A DNA stretch of 64,000 nt from Verrucomicrobiia bacterium (GTDB lineage Bacteria; Verrucomicrobiota; Verrucomicrobiia; Limisphaerales; JADLHS01). Made by a program: the position numbers and the translations under genes. The notes below the pieces were generated by a model. It was given only the letters and a program-made list of their open reading frames with translations. It had not been told where the DNA came from and did not search any database. Positions within the stretch are counted from its first letter, which is position 1, and each line of letters opens with the position of its first letter. This document shows, one piece after another, positions 8,586 to 17,436 of this stretch. Where the stretch lies: contig JAMLJH010000001.1 of the NCBI GenBank assembly GCA_023953615.1, positions 785,360-849,359 on the forward strand, in the 5' to 3' direction.

Positions 8586-10877
8586 TCAATTGCTTGGAAG
8601 TACTTCAATCGATGGATCGAATTCCTCTCCGATGGGTTCGGTCATTTCCTCCAGAACGGGTTCTGGTTCGGTTGTTTTCGGTTGGCGCACGTACGGTTTC
8701 GGATTGCCGTTCTCATCCAACACCGGAAACCAGCGCATCTCATCCGCTTGCGCACCAATGGCGGTTTTCCGACAACGCCGCACCAGCGTCTTGTAAAACA
8801 GGTCCGCCGTGTCGGGATCACGATCCTTCAACCAACTGCCGGCCGTGCAGAGAATGCGCGCGGTTTCATCGGTGTTATCCGGCAGAAGTTTGGCCGCTTC
8901 CCAAGCCAGCAGCGCCGCCTGGTAGCGGTAATGAAAACGCTCGTCCGGATCAGTGCGATGTTGCGCGGCGCGGTTCAATTCATCCTCCGAAGCGATATTG
9001 GCAATGGCCGTCTGATTGTTGATGGCGCGAAGCTGCCAGGTCAGACCGGAATCGAACTGCCCATCATTAATAAACCAGTCGGGAGCCAACTCCGTGCCGA
9101 GCAGTTCGATGCCGTTGGTGCGGGCCAGCCAAGCCGCGGTGTAGAAGTGTTGCGCGCGCACCGTGGCCGGGGCCGTGGAATTGGCCGCACCATCCAATGC
9201 GGTCAGCAAGGCTGCCAATGGTTTTTGCCAGACGACCGGAAAGTAAGGCGTCGCCTCGCGACCGCGTGATTCCCGTGTCAGCCGCCGGGCCAACAGGTAA
9301 CGTAATTTACTCGGATCGGGTTTGGGACTATACCAGCCAAAGTAATCGAGCCTATCGGTCGCTTCGGCTTCTGACACGTTTGCATTGGTCGTGCCGCTTT
9401 CAGGCCAGTTTTGATCCACGTAATTTTTCAGTTCATCCGTGGTGAACACGCGTTCGGCGACGTAGGCGGCGTCTTCCCAGAAACCGCAGCGAAACAGCGT
9501 ATCCAATGCTTCCGTGTAATCACCCTGGGTCAATGCCAGCGTCGCCCAATCGCCATGCACTTGTGCCAGCCCGTTACGCACCGGCACGATCAACGAGTCG
9601 AGCAGGTCCGTATGGTTGGTCCGATTTCTGGAGGAAAGCGGTAATTGGTGCGAGAGCCGTGATAAAATTTTGGCGGCTGGCGCCACTCGCCCCTCGCGCA
9701 GCAACAGTTTGGCTTGCAGCCACTGTCCCACGGTCGAACTTCCCGCGCGCTTGGCCCAGCCGGCGGCTATTTCGTACTCGCCGCTTTGGTAAGCGGCCAA
9801 AGCCAGCCGTTCGGCATCTTTGACTTCCGTGATCCGCACGGCTTCGATTGCCTTCAACCAACGCTTTGCGGCGGTAGTCGTTTCAGCTCGGGGCTCGGGA
9901 TCGTACCAGCTCACGGTGCTTGAGATCAAATAAGTGGTCATCACCGCGCGCAAACGTGGGGATTTGGCCAGCTCAACCAAATCCGTCTCGGGATCACTAA
10001 ACGCGGCCGCGGCGGCGGTCCGCAACGATTCGACACCCGAATCATTACCGCTCGCATATTGATCCAGATACAAACTCAGCGCCGCGGCGTAATGGTGCCG
10101 CCGCAATTCCACCAAGGCTTCGCGTCCCAACGAAGCCGCCGCCAGACCGGTGCGATCGGAAAAACCGCGTCGCGCCAATTCCCGAGTTTGACGATAAAAT
10201 GAAACCGCCTGCTCCGGGTCTTCCGCTTCCCACGATTTGCCCAGCATGTAGGCGGCCCAGGTGGATTTGAATTTCCGTTCCGCTGCGGGCCGTTCAAGTA
10301 AGTGCCCCCAAGCCTGTCGCGCGGTGTTGGTATCCGGCGTCAACAGTTGCCAGGCGATGGCGCCGGTAAAGTAATCGGCAAACTCGTCGGGCAGTCCGGG
10401 GATGGCGGGAAGTTCCGGCAATTCCGGCACATTGGTCAGCGTAATCGAAGCTCGAAAACCGTAACCGTCGGCAGACTGTTGTTCCCGCCACGCTCCCGCC
10501 CGGCGCGTATAGTTGTCGAACTCCTCCCGTTGCTTTCGGTAGGCAACCACGATGAGAACGGCGTCGGCATCCGGCACTTTGGCTTTGCGCAACGCTGCCG
10601 TGAGTTCGGCCACTTCCGCCTCGAGCCTTTGCCCGGTATAATTCAAGTCCGGTGGCGGCAGATAGGTAAATTTTCCCGGCGGCAGTTGCATCGCCTCCAG
10701 CTCGCTTCGGAAGCTGGCATCCGGCGCCGCCAGCAAACGCGCGTCGCCGCCGCCCAATAAATCCGAGGTGAAGACCGAGATGCACGCCCGGGCCGCCAGC
10801 AGTCCGCCACTCAGCAGTCCCAGCCCCAGCGCAACCCGCAACCATCCGCCGGGGCGTCGGGCGCGAATCACATTCAC
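8586..10877 (-). CDS. Exported protein of unknown function, helical-repeat-like
   Basis: A 763-residue protein without a recognised family. The GTG at 10877 is chosen because an AAAGG sequence lies seven bases before it and it begins just four bases after the upstream stop; an earlier TTG would overlap that gene. A basic stretch and hydrophobic segment (about residues 8-30) look like a signal peptide or membrane anchor. The rest is rich in alanine and alpha-helical repeats resembling TPR (for example AWGHLLERPAAERKFKSTWAAYMLGKSWEAEDPEQAVSFY in shorter units), and ends in an acidic tail. It is coupled to the DUF3142 gene, so the two proteins may work together in the envelope. Confidence 0.55.
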   Translation of the reverse strand: MNVIRARRPGGWLRVALGLGLLSGGLLAARACISVFTSDLLGGGDARLLAAPDASFRSELEAMQLPPGKFTYLPPPDLNYTGQRLEAEVAELTAALRKAKVPDADAVLIVVAYRKQREEFDNYTRRAGAWREQQSADGYGFRASITLTNVPELPELPAIPGLPDEFADYFTGAIAWQLLTPDTNTARQAWGHLLERPAAERKFKSTWAAYMLGKSWEAEDPEQAVSFYRQTRELARRGFSDRTGLAAASLGREALVELRRHHYAAALSLYLDQYASGNDSGVESLRTAAAAAFSDPETDLVELAKSPRLRAVMTTYLISSTVSWYDPEPRAETTTAAKRWLKAIEAVRITEVKDAERLALAAYQSGEYEIAAGWAKRAGSSTVGQWLQAKLLLREGRVAPAAKILSRLSHQLPLSSRNRTNHTDLLDSLIVPVRNGLAQVHGDWATLALTQGDYTEALDTLFRCGFWEDAAYVAERVFTTDELKNYVDQNWPESGTTNANVSEAEATDRLDYFGWYSPKPDPSKLRYLLARRLTRESRGREATPYFPVVWQKPLAALLTALDGAANSTAPATVRAQHFYTAAWLARTNGIELLGTELAPDWFINDGQFDSGLTWQLRAINNQTAIANIASEDELNRAAQHRTDPDERFHYRYQAALLAWEAAKLLPDNTDETARILCTAGSWLKDRDPDTADLFYKTLVRRCRKTAIGAQADEMRWFPVLDENGNPKPYVRQPKTTEPEPVLEEMTEPIGEEFDPSIEVLPSN

Positions 10878-10881
10878 TAAA

Positions 10882-12165
10882 TTACCTTTTGGAAACTTCA
10901 CAATGCACCTCACAATCCTGATCAAACCGCAGCCACCCCAGAGTCAATTGCTCGCCGGCACGCAACCGGGTCGGTTGGCCTCTGGAAACAAAGGTTGCGG
11001 TGGTCGGCCGACGCTCGGCCAGCGCAAAACCGCGTTGCGCATCACCCGCGATCAAGCGCGCTCCAGTCCAACGCGCGGTGATCGTCAAGGGCGCCTGAAC
11101 ATCCAGTTCCCCGTCGTTCATCAGCGCAAGCTCCACCAAATTGGTTTGCACCCGTTGCGCACGACTGTTGAACTGCTCCACTGGCTGGCGTCCGTCGAGA
11201 ATTGCACTGAACGTTGGCCAGCGCCAGTTAAAATTATCGTCGTTGATCGGCAACCGGAACCAGATCAAACCGCGCAGCGCTGCCGGACGGTTGGCCGTCC
11301 AATCCTGCACCAATCCGGCCATTGCCAGCGGGTCCGAGTTGACGTCCCGCAACCGCGCGTCGGCAGGCCAGTTCGGGCGCGGGCCTTCCGCCGAAAGCCC
11401 GATGAATTTTTCCGTCGCGTCAAACGCCAGTGTGTAACCGTAAGTGGGCAGGGCCACCCGGAACGGCACCCCAATGCGCCCGGCACGTTCCACCGCGCGC
11501 CGGGCGATCGCCGGATCGCACAAGGCAAACGGCGCGGAAATGCTTTGCGGTCGCGTGACCGAATGGACTTGCAGCACGTAATTGGTGGCGTGAACGGCCA
11601 ATCGCTGAAACGCGCGGGAACGCAGCCAGCTTGGCAACGCGGTGATGGTGACCGGCGTTGGGGCGACGCGCTCCTGGATGGCCTCCAACCAAACCCGATA
11701 ACCATCAAGTTTGGCGGTGGCGCAATCAAAATCAATTTGCAGCTCGCTCAACGTCAGTCCGTTGGTTCGCGCGTCGTCCACAATCCAGCGGGCCGTGTCG
11801 GCGATGAAATTTCCAACCGCGTCGTTGGTGAACGGTCCGGGATACGACCCAATGCGCAGCGCCAGACCAACGGGAACCGTCAACGAGCGGAGCGTTGCGA
11901 AATTCACCTGCGCCTTCGCGAGTTGCGGCGTCCGATTTTTTTGCCAGACGATTTCCGCGCGCAGCCCGACGATCTGGTTGAAATTGGTCGCGTGACCGGT
12001 GAGAGCTGTGCGCACGGACGGAGTCCAAGCGCGTTGCCAGACATAGACCTCGGCCGGCAGCGGCCCATGAGCGCGCGGCCCGCGCCAGACGGTGACATAC
12101 CAAACCGCCGCGCCGGTGACGGCGAGCAACAGGAGGATCAAGCTGGCAACGTATGATTTCCGCAA
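10882..12165 (-). CDS. DUF3142-type exported protein
   Basis: A 427-residue protein with one N-terminal hydrophobic helix (residues 5-25) followed by an extracytoplasmic region. The stretch AEVYVWQRAW near the start, LQIDFDCATAKLDGY in the middle and a beta-rich C-terminal domain match my recollection of the DUF3142 family. The central part looks like a TIM-barrel glycosidase-type fold, with acidic residues at a strand end (QIDFDC), but no activity is assigned. The stop is four bases before the next gene's start. Probably a periplasmic partner of that gene. Confidence 0.6.
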   Translation of the reverse strand: MRKSYVASLILLLLAVTGAAVWYVTVWRGPRAHGPLPAEVYVWQRAWTPSVRTALTGHATNFNQIVGLRAEIVWQKNRTPQLAKAQVNFATLRSLTVPVGLALRIGSYPGPFTNDAVGNFIADTARWIVDDARTNGLTLSELQIDFDCATAKLDGYRVWLEAIQERVAPTPVTITALPSWLRSRAFQRLAVHATNYVLQVHSVTRPQSISAPFALCDPAIARRAVERAGRIGVPFRVALPTYGYTLAFDATEKFIGLSAEGPRPNWPADARLRDVNSDPLAMAGLVQDWTANRPAALRGLIWFRLPINDDNFNWRWPTFSAILDGRQPVEQFNSRAQRVQTNLVELALMNDGELDVQAPLTITARWTGARLIAGDAQRGFALAERRPTTATFVSRGQPTRLRAGEQLTLGWLRFDQDCEVHCEVSKR

Positions 12166-12258
12166 GCGCCGGGAGGATGGAAAATGCCGCGCTGACTGAC
12201 AAGCGCACGGTGGAGTATCAGGAAGTTAGCCGGTCTGGTTTTTCAGGAGGCCGTATGT

Positions 12259-12585
12259 TCATGTTCTCCGTCTTCGCGCAATCAACCAAACAATCGTGAC
12301 ACAACCAAGCAAAACGACACCTGCTGCCATCAAGAAAACAAAATACATGACTCCGTCAACCGCGCCACGCTGGCTGGTCTGGTGTTTGGAAATCTCACTA
12401 AGAATCGGAACGCTGCCGAGACAGAACATCGAAACCCCAACGAGTGACAACACGGACAATACGCTGCGTAATGAGGGCATCCTAGATCGTCTGAGTAAAT
12501 CGCAGACCAAGAGCAAACTCCATCCAACGGCGGCAGTAAAACAAACCAATCCGAGCCAACCAGAAATATGAGCGACGAAATGCAT
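12259..12585 (-). CDS. Small membrane protein, unknown
   Basis: A 108-residue protein with three hydrophobic helices (about 8-30, 43-63 and 79-101) and a basic C-terminus, ARRRRT. No family was recognised. Its start is an ATG and the frame is much less arginine-rich than shadow frames nearby, which supports coding. It lies between the DUF3142 gene and an insertion sequence, and may belong to the older flank interrupted by that element. Confidence 0.4.
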   Translation of the reverse strand: MHFVAHISGWLGLVCFTAAVGWSLLLVCDLLRRSRMPSLRSVLSVLSLVGVSMFCLGSVPILSEISKHQTSQRGAVDGVMYFVFLMAAGVVLLGCVTIVWLIARRRRT

Positions 12586-12694
12586 CGTGACGGTTCGAGT
12601 GGCCTAACATCAGACTTAGGCTCTATGCCGCGACTGTATGCCCGCTTTCCCAAGCTGTCCAGATGGTTTTAGGGCTGGTTCCCGAATCCTTATA

Positions 12695-13799
12695 CTAACT
12701 TGCAATCAATATAATACTAATATAAGTTGGCGGAAAATTATGCGTCCGCGCACCGAAATATCCGCCGCCGAAGTTGGCGCGATCCGTCGCGCCATGTTGG
12801 CCGCCGCCACCCCCTCCACTTTTCAACGGCTGCAATGCCTCTGGCTGCGCGCCCGGCCAAATCTCTCCACCGAGACGATTGCCCAGACCGTGGGCCTGAG
12901 CGTCAGTCATGTCCGGCGGGTCTGGTCGGATTATTTGCGCCACGGGCTGGCGGGGGCCAAAGGCCGGCCCAAAGGCGGACGCCGCCATCAAAACCTGACC
13001 GTGGCGCAGGAGCGGGACGTGCTGGCGCCGTTGCAACAAGCAGCCCGGGCCGGGAAACTCGTGACGGCGGAGGGGATCAAAACCCGTTACGAAACGACCG
13101 TCGGCCACGCCGTCCCCGGCTCGACGGTTTATCGCCTGCTGGCCCGCCATCAGTGGCGGCGGGTGACGCCCCGCCCCAAACATCCCAAAGACAACCCGCG
13201 CGCCCGGGCGGCTTTTAAAAAAACTTCAGGCCAAAGTCACCGCTGTGGCGGCTGGACACCCGGAAGCGCCCTTGCGCCTGATGTTTGAAGACGAAGCCCG
13301 GTTCGGGCGCATGAGCAGCCCCATCGGCTGCTGGGCGCCGCCGGGTTGCCGCCCGGAAGTGCCGACGCATCGGGTGCGCGAATACCCCCATGTGTTTGGC
13401 AGCGTCTGTCCGCAGGACGGCGAACTCATCAGCCTGATTCCGCCCCGCGCCGACACCGCCGCCATGTCACTCTATCTGGCCGAGGTTTCCCGGCGGCATC
13501 CCCGGGAACACCTCCTGATGTTTCTGGATCGGGCGGGCTGGCATCGGGCCAAAAGCCTGGTCGTGCCCGAAAACATCACCTTGGACTGGCTGCCCGCTTA
13601 CAGTCCCCAATGCAACCCGCAGGAACTGGTCTGGCGGGAAGTGCGCCGCCAGCCCTTCGGCAATCACACCTATGATTCCATGGCCGCGGTGGAGTCGGCC
13701 CTGGTCCAACGCCTGCGCCAACTCGAATCCGCCCCAACCCGCCTCCAATCCCTCACCGCCTTCCCTTGGATTATTAATGTTAAATTGAATGCAAAATAG
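12695..13799 (+). mobile_element. IS630-family insertion sequence
   Basis: The element is about 1105 bp, flanked by the dinucleotide TA at 12693-12694 and 13800-13801, as IS630/Tc1 elements leave on insertion. The ends are imperfect inverted repeats: the left end starts ctaacttgcaatcaat and the right end, read inward on the other strand, starts ctattttgcattcaat. About three quarters of the first 30 positions match. The stop codon of the transposase forms the last three bases of the element. It carries one transposase in two frames and nothing else. Confidence 0.85.
12740..13799 (+). CDS. IS630 transposase, two frames joined by a frameshift
   Basis: The first frame (from the ATG at 12740) encodes helix-turn-helix domains: STETIAQTVGLSVSHVRRVW, then a second winged-helix region. 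At 13217-13223 there is a run of seven A. Skipping one A joins it to a frame running to 13799 that reads KKLQAKVTAVAAGHPEAP and then the DDE catalytic domain: FEDEARFGRM, LMFLDRAGWHRAK and SPQCNPQELVW. All three acidic residues are present, so the enzyme could work if the shift occurs, by slippage on the A run. Alternatively it is a recent one-base mutation. Without the shift the first product stops soon after the A run and is inactive. Confidence 0.8.
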
Positions 13800-13801
13800 T
13801 A

Positions 13802-14026
13802 TGAGCCAGTCTGAGTGGACGCGAGAGCGGCCCGCGGGCGACGTGTGGAACCGGATGAAAATAGGAAGCCTTTGGGGATCGAGGGCTGCGAAGGTGCTCC
13901 GACTCGTTCGTCCGGCAGGCAAAGCAGTTGCACCGCTTTCATCAGGTTGTAGGCCAGCGCCCCCAACGCGTAAAACATCCGGTTGGCAAGACGGACAGTC
14001 CTCTGCACGCCGCAGTTCCGCATCAC
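13802..14026 (-). pseudogene. Remnant of another transposase, C-terminal piece
   Basis: On the minus strand the frame from 14026 reads VRLANRMFYALGALAYNLMKAV, which resembles the hydrophobic segment near the end of IS1380/IS4-type DDE transposases. The N-terminal and catalytic parts are missing. The frame runs up to the IS630 insertion point: with the IS removed, the next codon would be TAA formed by the target TA. So the IS630 element landed at the very end of this old fragment. The rest of the gap to 14203 holds no other recognisable gene. Confidence 0.45.
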
Positions 14027-14203
14027 CCGATGGCGCGCACGGAGTGACGCGCCCTATCAGAACTGAATGGCGTCCGCGAGGCGCGAACGACTACCACCGC
14101 GGACGGCGATGCCCCCCAATCTCCATTCCTCTGCCAATCATTCCCTTGCCTCTCTGCGGAGATGGCTGGGCATGACGATATCGGAATACTTCAAATGCTC
14201 CAA

Positions 14204-16303
14204 TCAGGGACGCGAAACACTGGCAGATTCCGGCGGCGCCTTCAGCCATGCCACGTTGAATTGATAGTGTAACGCGCTTGAAATGAGATGGATGATGCCG
14301 TCGCGCGTCTGAGTGGCCGCGAGGTAACCGCGCGGTTCGGCGTGCGTGGCGTCCATCGTGAATCCACGCGTCCACGCGCCGCCATCGAATTGTCGCGGCG
14401 TCGCCCCCGCCGTCAACAGCTTGCGGACGCTCCAAGTCTGACCTTCGTCGAACGAGAGCGCAGCGAATATTCCGTAACCGATAAACTCCTTTCCGGCGGC
14501 ATCCTGGAATGGCAGGCCGCGCGGCGCTTCAAGATTCTTAGCGTTGTCCGTGAACGAAACGAACAGCAGCGGGCCTTCATTCAAACGCATCAACACCAGC
14601 CGCTGGCCGCTGCCGATGGTTGGCCATTGGCTCGCGGAGTACGTCCAAGTTTTCCCCATGTCCGCAGAGACGCTTTGCGGCATCCGGTCGTCAATGTTGT
14701 CGCCGCGCCCAAAGGCCAGCAACCGGCCATCCTTCAGTTGCGTCACACCCGCATGAATCCCCGCAATCGTGCCGCCGGGATCGAGCCACGTCTGTCCGCC
14801 GTCCTGGCTGATTTGCAACGCGGCGCCGCCGTGTCCCTCAGTCGAGGCGTCGCACGGTAAAATCATCCAGCCTTCGCGACTGCGAAATTCCGACGAGATG
14901 AGCTGATGTCGCGCGTGGTATTCGGGAATAATCATGCGCGCTTTCGACCACGAGACGCCGTTGTCTGTGGAAGTGCGCATGGTGATGGCCAATGGCCCCC
15001 AAGTGGCGGCGGCGGAAAGACTGTTGAAATGATAGAGTGTCTTCTTCCCATCAAACCAAAGCATCGGGCAATGGTCATTGCGATCCGGCACGTCCCAGAA
15101 GGATGAGGCGGGCTGCCATTCGTCGCTGCCGTAAGGCAGACGGCTGATGGCCACCGCCAGTTCGCGGCCTGCTTCCACCGCCGTGGTGTACCACACTGCC
15201 AACAAATCACCGTTGGGACACGGCGCAATGTCCGGATCGTGATTGTGCTGCGAAAAGAGCGGACCTTCCGAACCGGGAGGAATTTTCACATAGACCGAAG
15301 GGCCTTTGAAATACGGCTTTCGAGAATCAATTTTTCGCGTCGCGGCACGAGGTGTGGATTGGCGCACGTTTTGTTGGTAAAGCGCAGGGCCGTCCGACGG
15401 AGGCTGCGGTGTGTTTGGCATTTCCCCCAACGCAACGCGAAAGCCGATGTACCAACTGCGGCTCTCCGGCGGTGAACCTTGGCGGTTGGCTGAACGCAAA
15501 TAGTAAGCCGGGGTGCTGTGGCTGCCGCCGCGACTGACTTTGAAATCGCCGTCGCTCCGTCCGCGCGGGTCGGTTTGCTCACCGGGCAGATAGGGGCCGT
15601 ACCAATCCTCGCACCATTCCTCGACGTTGCCGTGCATGTCGAACAATCCCCACGGATTGGCTGGCGTGCGCCCAACGTGAAGGGGCACAACTTCGGCCCG
15701 ACCCCGGCTGGCGCTGGGCGCGGGGTACCAACTGTTGCCCGGGTTTTTCAGAAACTCCGCCGGCAACGTGTCCCCGGTGGAGAATGGCGTGGTCGTGCCC
15801 GCGCGACCGGCGTATTCCCACTCCGCTTCAGTCGGCAGGCGATAGGGCAAACCTTCCTTTTGCGACAGCCAATCGCAATAAGCTTTCGCTTCGGTCCAAC
15901 TGACGAAGATCACGGCTTCGTTGTGATCAATGGAGAAACCGTTTTTGCCGCGCAAGTAGGCGTGGCGACGATCAAACTGTTCGTACTCTTCGTTCGTCAC
16001 TTCATGGATGCCCAGATAAAATGGTTTTGAAATCGTGACCGGATGCGCCGGGTGCTCGTCGTAATCGCCGTATGGCGGCACCCAGGTCTGGCCTCGTGCC
16101 TTCAGGATTTCTTCTGGCAATTTCGCGTCGTTGCCGCGAACAAACCGGCCCGGCTCGATGCGCACAAAAGCCATGCCCACGGAATTGGTAAAGTCTCGCC
16201 CCTCGGGCAGCGCAGCAATGGAAGCCAGCGCGCCGCACCACCACAGGAAGGCAAAGGTCGCGTAGCGCCATCGGCGCGAATGGTGAGTAAGCGTTGGTTT
16301 CAA
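14204..16303 (-). CDS. Exported fusion of formylglycine-generating-enzyme-like domain and sialidase-like propeller
   Basis: About 699 residues from a TTG at 16303, chosen because a good signal peptide follows (WRYATFAFLWWCGALASIA); the frame stays open to a TTG at 16456. The first half is an FGE-sulfatase/SUMF1-type domain: FVRIEPGRFVRG, HEVTNEEYEQF, YRLPTEAEWEYAGRAG, MHGNVEEWCEDWYG and VSRGGSHS. After a proline-rich linker comes a six-bladed BNR/sialidase-like domain: HNHDPDIAPCPNGDLLAVWYT, TSTDNGVSWSKAR, ISQDGGQTW and LSFDEGQTW, the last three being Asp-box-like. The copper-binding cysteines of true FGE are not obvious, so the first domain is probably structural or carbohydrate-linked. The substrate may be a sulfated or sialylated glycan. 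Confidence 0.8.
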   Translation of the reverse strand: MKPTLTHHSRRWRYATFAFLWWCGALASIAALPEGRDFTNSVGMAFVRIEPGRFVRGNDAKLPEEILKARGQTWVPPYGDYDEHPAHPVTISKPFYLGIHEVTNEEYEQFDRRHAYLRGKNGFSIDHNEAVIFVSWTEAKAYCDWLSQKEGLPYRLPTEAEWEYAGRAGTTTPFSTGDTLPAEFLKNPGNSWYPAPSASRGRAEVVPLHVGRTPANPWGLFDMHGNVEEWCEDWYGPYLPGEQTDPRGRSDGDFKVSRGGSHSTPAYYLRSANRQGSPPESRSWYIGFRVALGEMPNTPQPPSDGPALYQQNVRQSTPRAATRKIDSRKPYFKGPSVYVKIPPGSEGPLFSQHNHDPDIAPCPNGDLLAVWYTTAVEAGRELAVAISRLPYGSDEWQPASSFWDVPDRNDHCPMLWFDGKKTLYHFNSLSAAATWGPLAITMRTSTDNGVSWSKARMIIPEYHARHQLISSEFRSREGWMILPCDASTEGHGGAALQISQDGGQTWLDPGGTIAGIHAGVTQLKDGRLLAFGRGDNIDDRMPQSVSADMGKTWTYSASQWPTIGSGQRLVLMRLNEGPLLFVSFTDNAKNLEAPRGLPFQDAAGKEFIGYGIFAALSFDEGQTWSVRKLLTAGATPRQFDGGAWTRGFTMDATHAEPRGYLAATQTRDGIIHLISSALHYQFNVAWLKAPPESASVSRP

Positions 16304-16578
16304 AGTAAGTTTTCGAGTCCGTTCCGTGTCGGCCCTCAGCTTGGCGACCGATTCAATCACTGGCAAACCAATAAGATCAACTGAACCGAATTTTGAACCG
16401 ACTCGCAAGCCAGCGGTGTTTTGCAAAAGTCCGGCGCGCGCGCCGTTAGTTTTCAATGCCGGACCATTCAGAAAAATTGTGTTTCAAGAACTTGTGGAGT
16501 CATTTGCGAACCGCGCGAAAGAGTTTTGACACCGCACCAACAAAAGTGACATTTTCCCCAAAATGAAGGCGTTACCCC

Positions 16579-17109
16579 ATGAATATTGAAGCGTTGCACA
16601 TCGGGTTGAAAGTGCGTCACCCGCAATACGGCGTGGGCACGGTGAAATCCATTTCCGAAGTCACCGCGGAAATTCAGTTCACCGACGGCAAGCGTACCAT
16701 CGCGCCGGCGGCGGCCGGTTTGGAACGCGCCGAACCCCAAGCGGAGTTGAGCGGATTAAGCCTGCCGTTGACGCAGCTCATCCAGGAAACGGTGGCGGCG
16801 GTGGCGGACAAACTGGGATTGGAAAAGCCCGAAGATTTTACCGGCGCCCTCGCCGGACGCTGGCAGCGTGGCAAACTGGTGTTGCATCCCGCCGATCCGG
16901 GTTTGCAAACCAAGGAAGTCGAACTGGAAACCTTCTTTCACAAAATCGTCATGGTCCGCAATCAACTGCGCGTACTGGAGCAAAAGCTTAACGCTCACGA
17001 AAAATTGTCTGAAGCGGAGAAGGTGGAACTACAGGGTTACATCACCCGCTGCTACGGCTCGCTCACCACGTTCAATGTGCTGTTCAAGGACAAGGAAGAT
17101 CAATTTTAG
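16579..17109 (+). CDS. Conserved hypothetical protein with SH3-like N-terminus
   Basis: A 176-residue soluble protein. Residues 8-60 form a short beta-barrel-like motif ([17 protein letters not shown], then [12 protein letters not shown]) of the kind found in CarD-like and UvrD C-terminal domains that contact RNA polymerase. The rest is a helical region with [28 protein letters not shown] that may form a coiled coil. It is divergent from the FGE-sialidase gene and convergent with the TonB-type cluster. A role in transcription is possible but unproven. Confidence 0.6.
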   Translation: MNIEALHIGLKVRHPQYGVGTVKSISEVTAEIQFTDGKRTIAPAAAGLERAEPQAELSGLSLPLTQLIQETVAAVADKLGLEKPEDFTGALAGRWQRGKLVLHPADPGLQTKEVELETFFHKIVMVRNQLRVLEQKLNAHEKLSEAEKVELQGYITRCYGSLTTFNVLFKDKEDQF

Positions 17110-17211
17110 CAGACCTCCGGAATGGCCGGTCGAGTCCCAGCAGCCGCATCATCCGCACCCCTCGAAAAAATCCTGTTGCCCTCGCTCCAACGGAAGCCCT
17201 CGAGGCCGGCG

Positions 17212-17436
17212 CTAAAATTTAATGGCTTCGTTCAGCTTGCCGCATTGGGCGCAACGGGAACGATCCACATCGGGATCGTCGGTGTAAACCAAACCGCAAT
17301 TGTCGCAGCGGAAAATGCGGTCTTCACGCACGGTCGGTCGGAATTTGCGGCGGCGAAATTCCGTATAGACCGTCAAGGCCACCAAGCCACCCAACAGCAG
17401 CGTCACGTAGCTGAAAATGAGGGCGGGCGTGGTCAT
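17212..17436 (-). CDS. Small membrane protein with zinc ribbon
   Basis: A 74-residue protein. The ATG at 17436 overlaps the stop of the TonB-like gene (ATGA), so this start is preferred to one further upstream. One membrane helix (about 3-25) is followed by a basic stretch, FRRRKFRPTVRED, and a four-cysteine zinc ribbon: CDNCGLVYTDDPDVDRSRCAQCG. It is the last gene of the ExbB-ExbD-TonB-like operon. No family was recognised beyond the ribbon; it may stabilise or regulate the complex. Confidence 0.65.
   Translation of the reverse strand: MTTPALIFSYVTLLLGGLVALTVYTEFRRRKFRPTVREDRIFRCDNCGLVYTDDPDVDRSRCAQCGKLNEAIKF

Noticed and set aside
10768-12156. A 462-codon plus-strand open frame
   Set aside because: It lies opposite the DUF3142-like gene, is rich in arginine and glutamine, and lacks any domain; it is a shadow frame caused by high GC.
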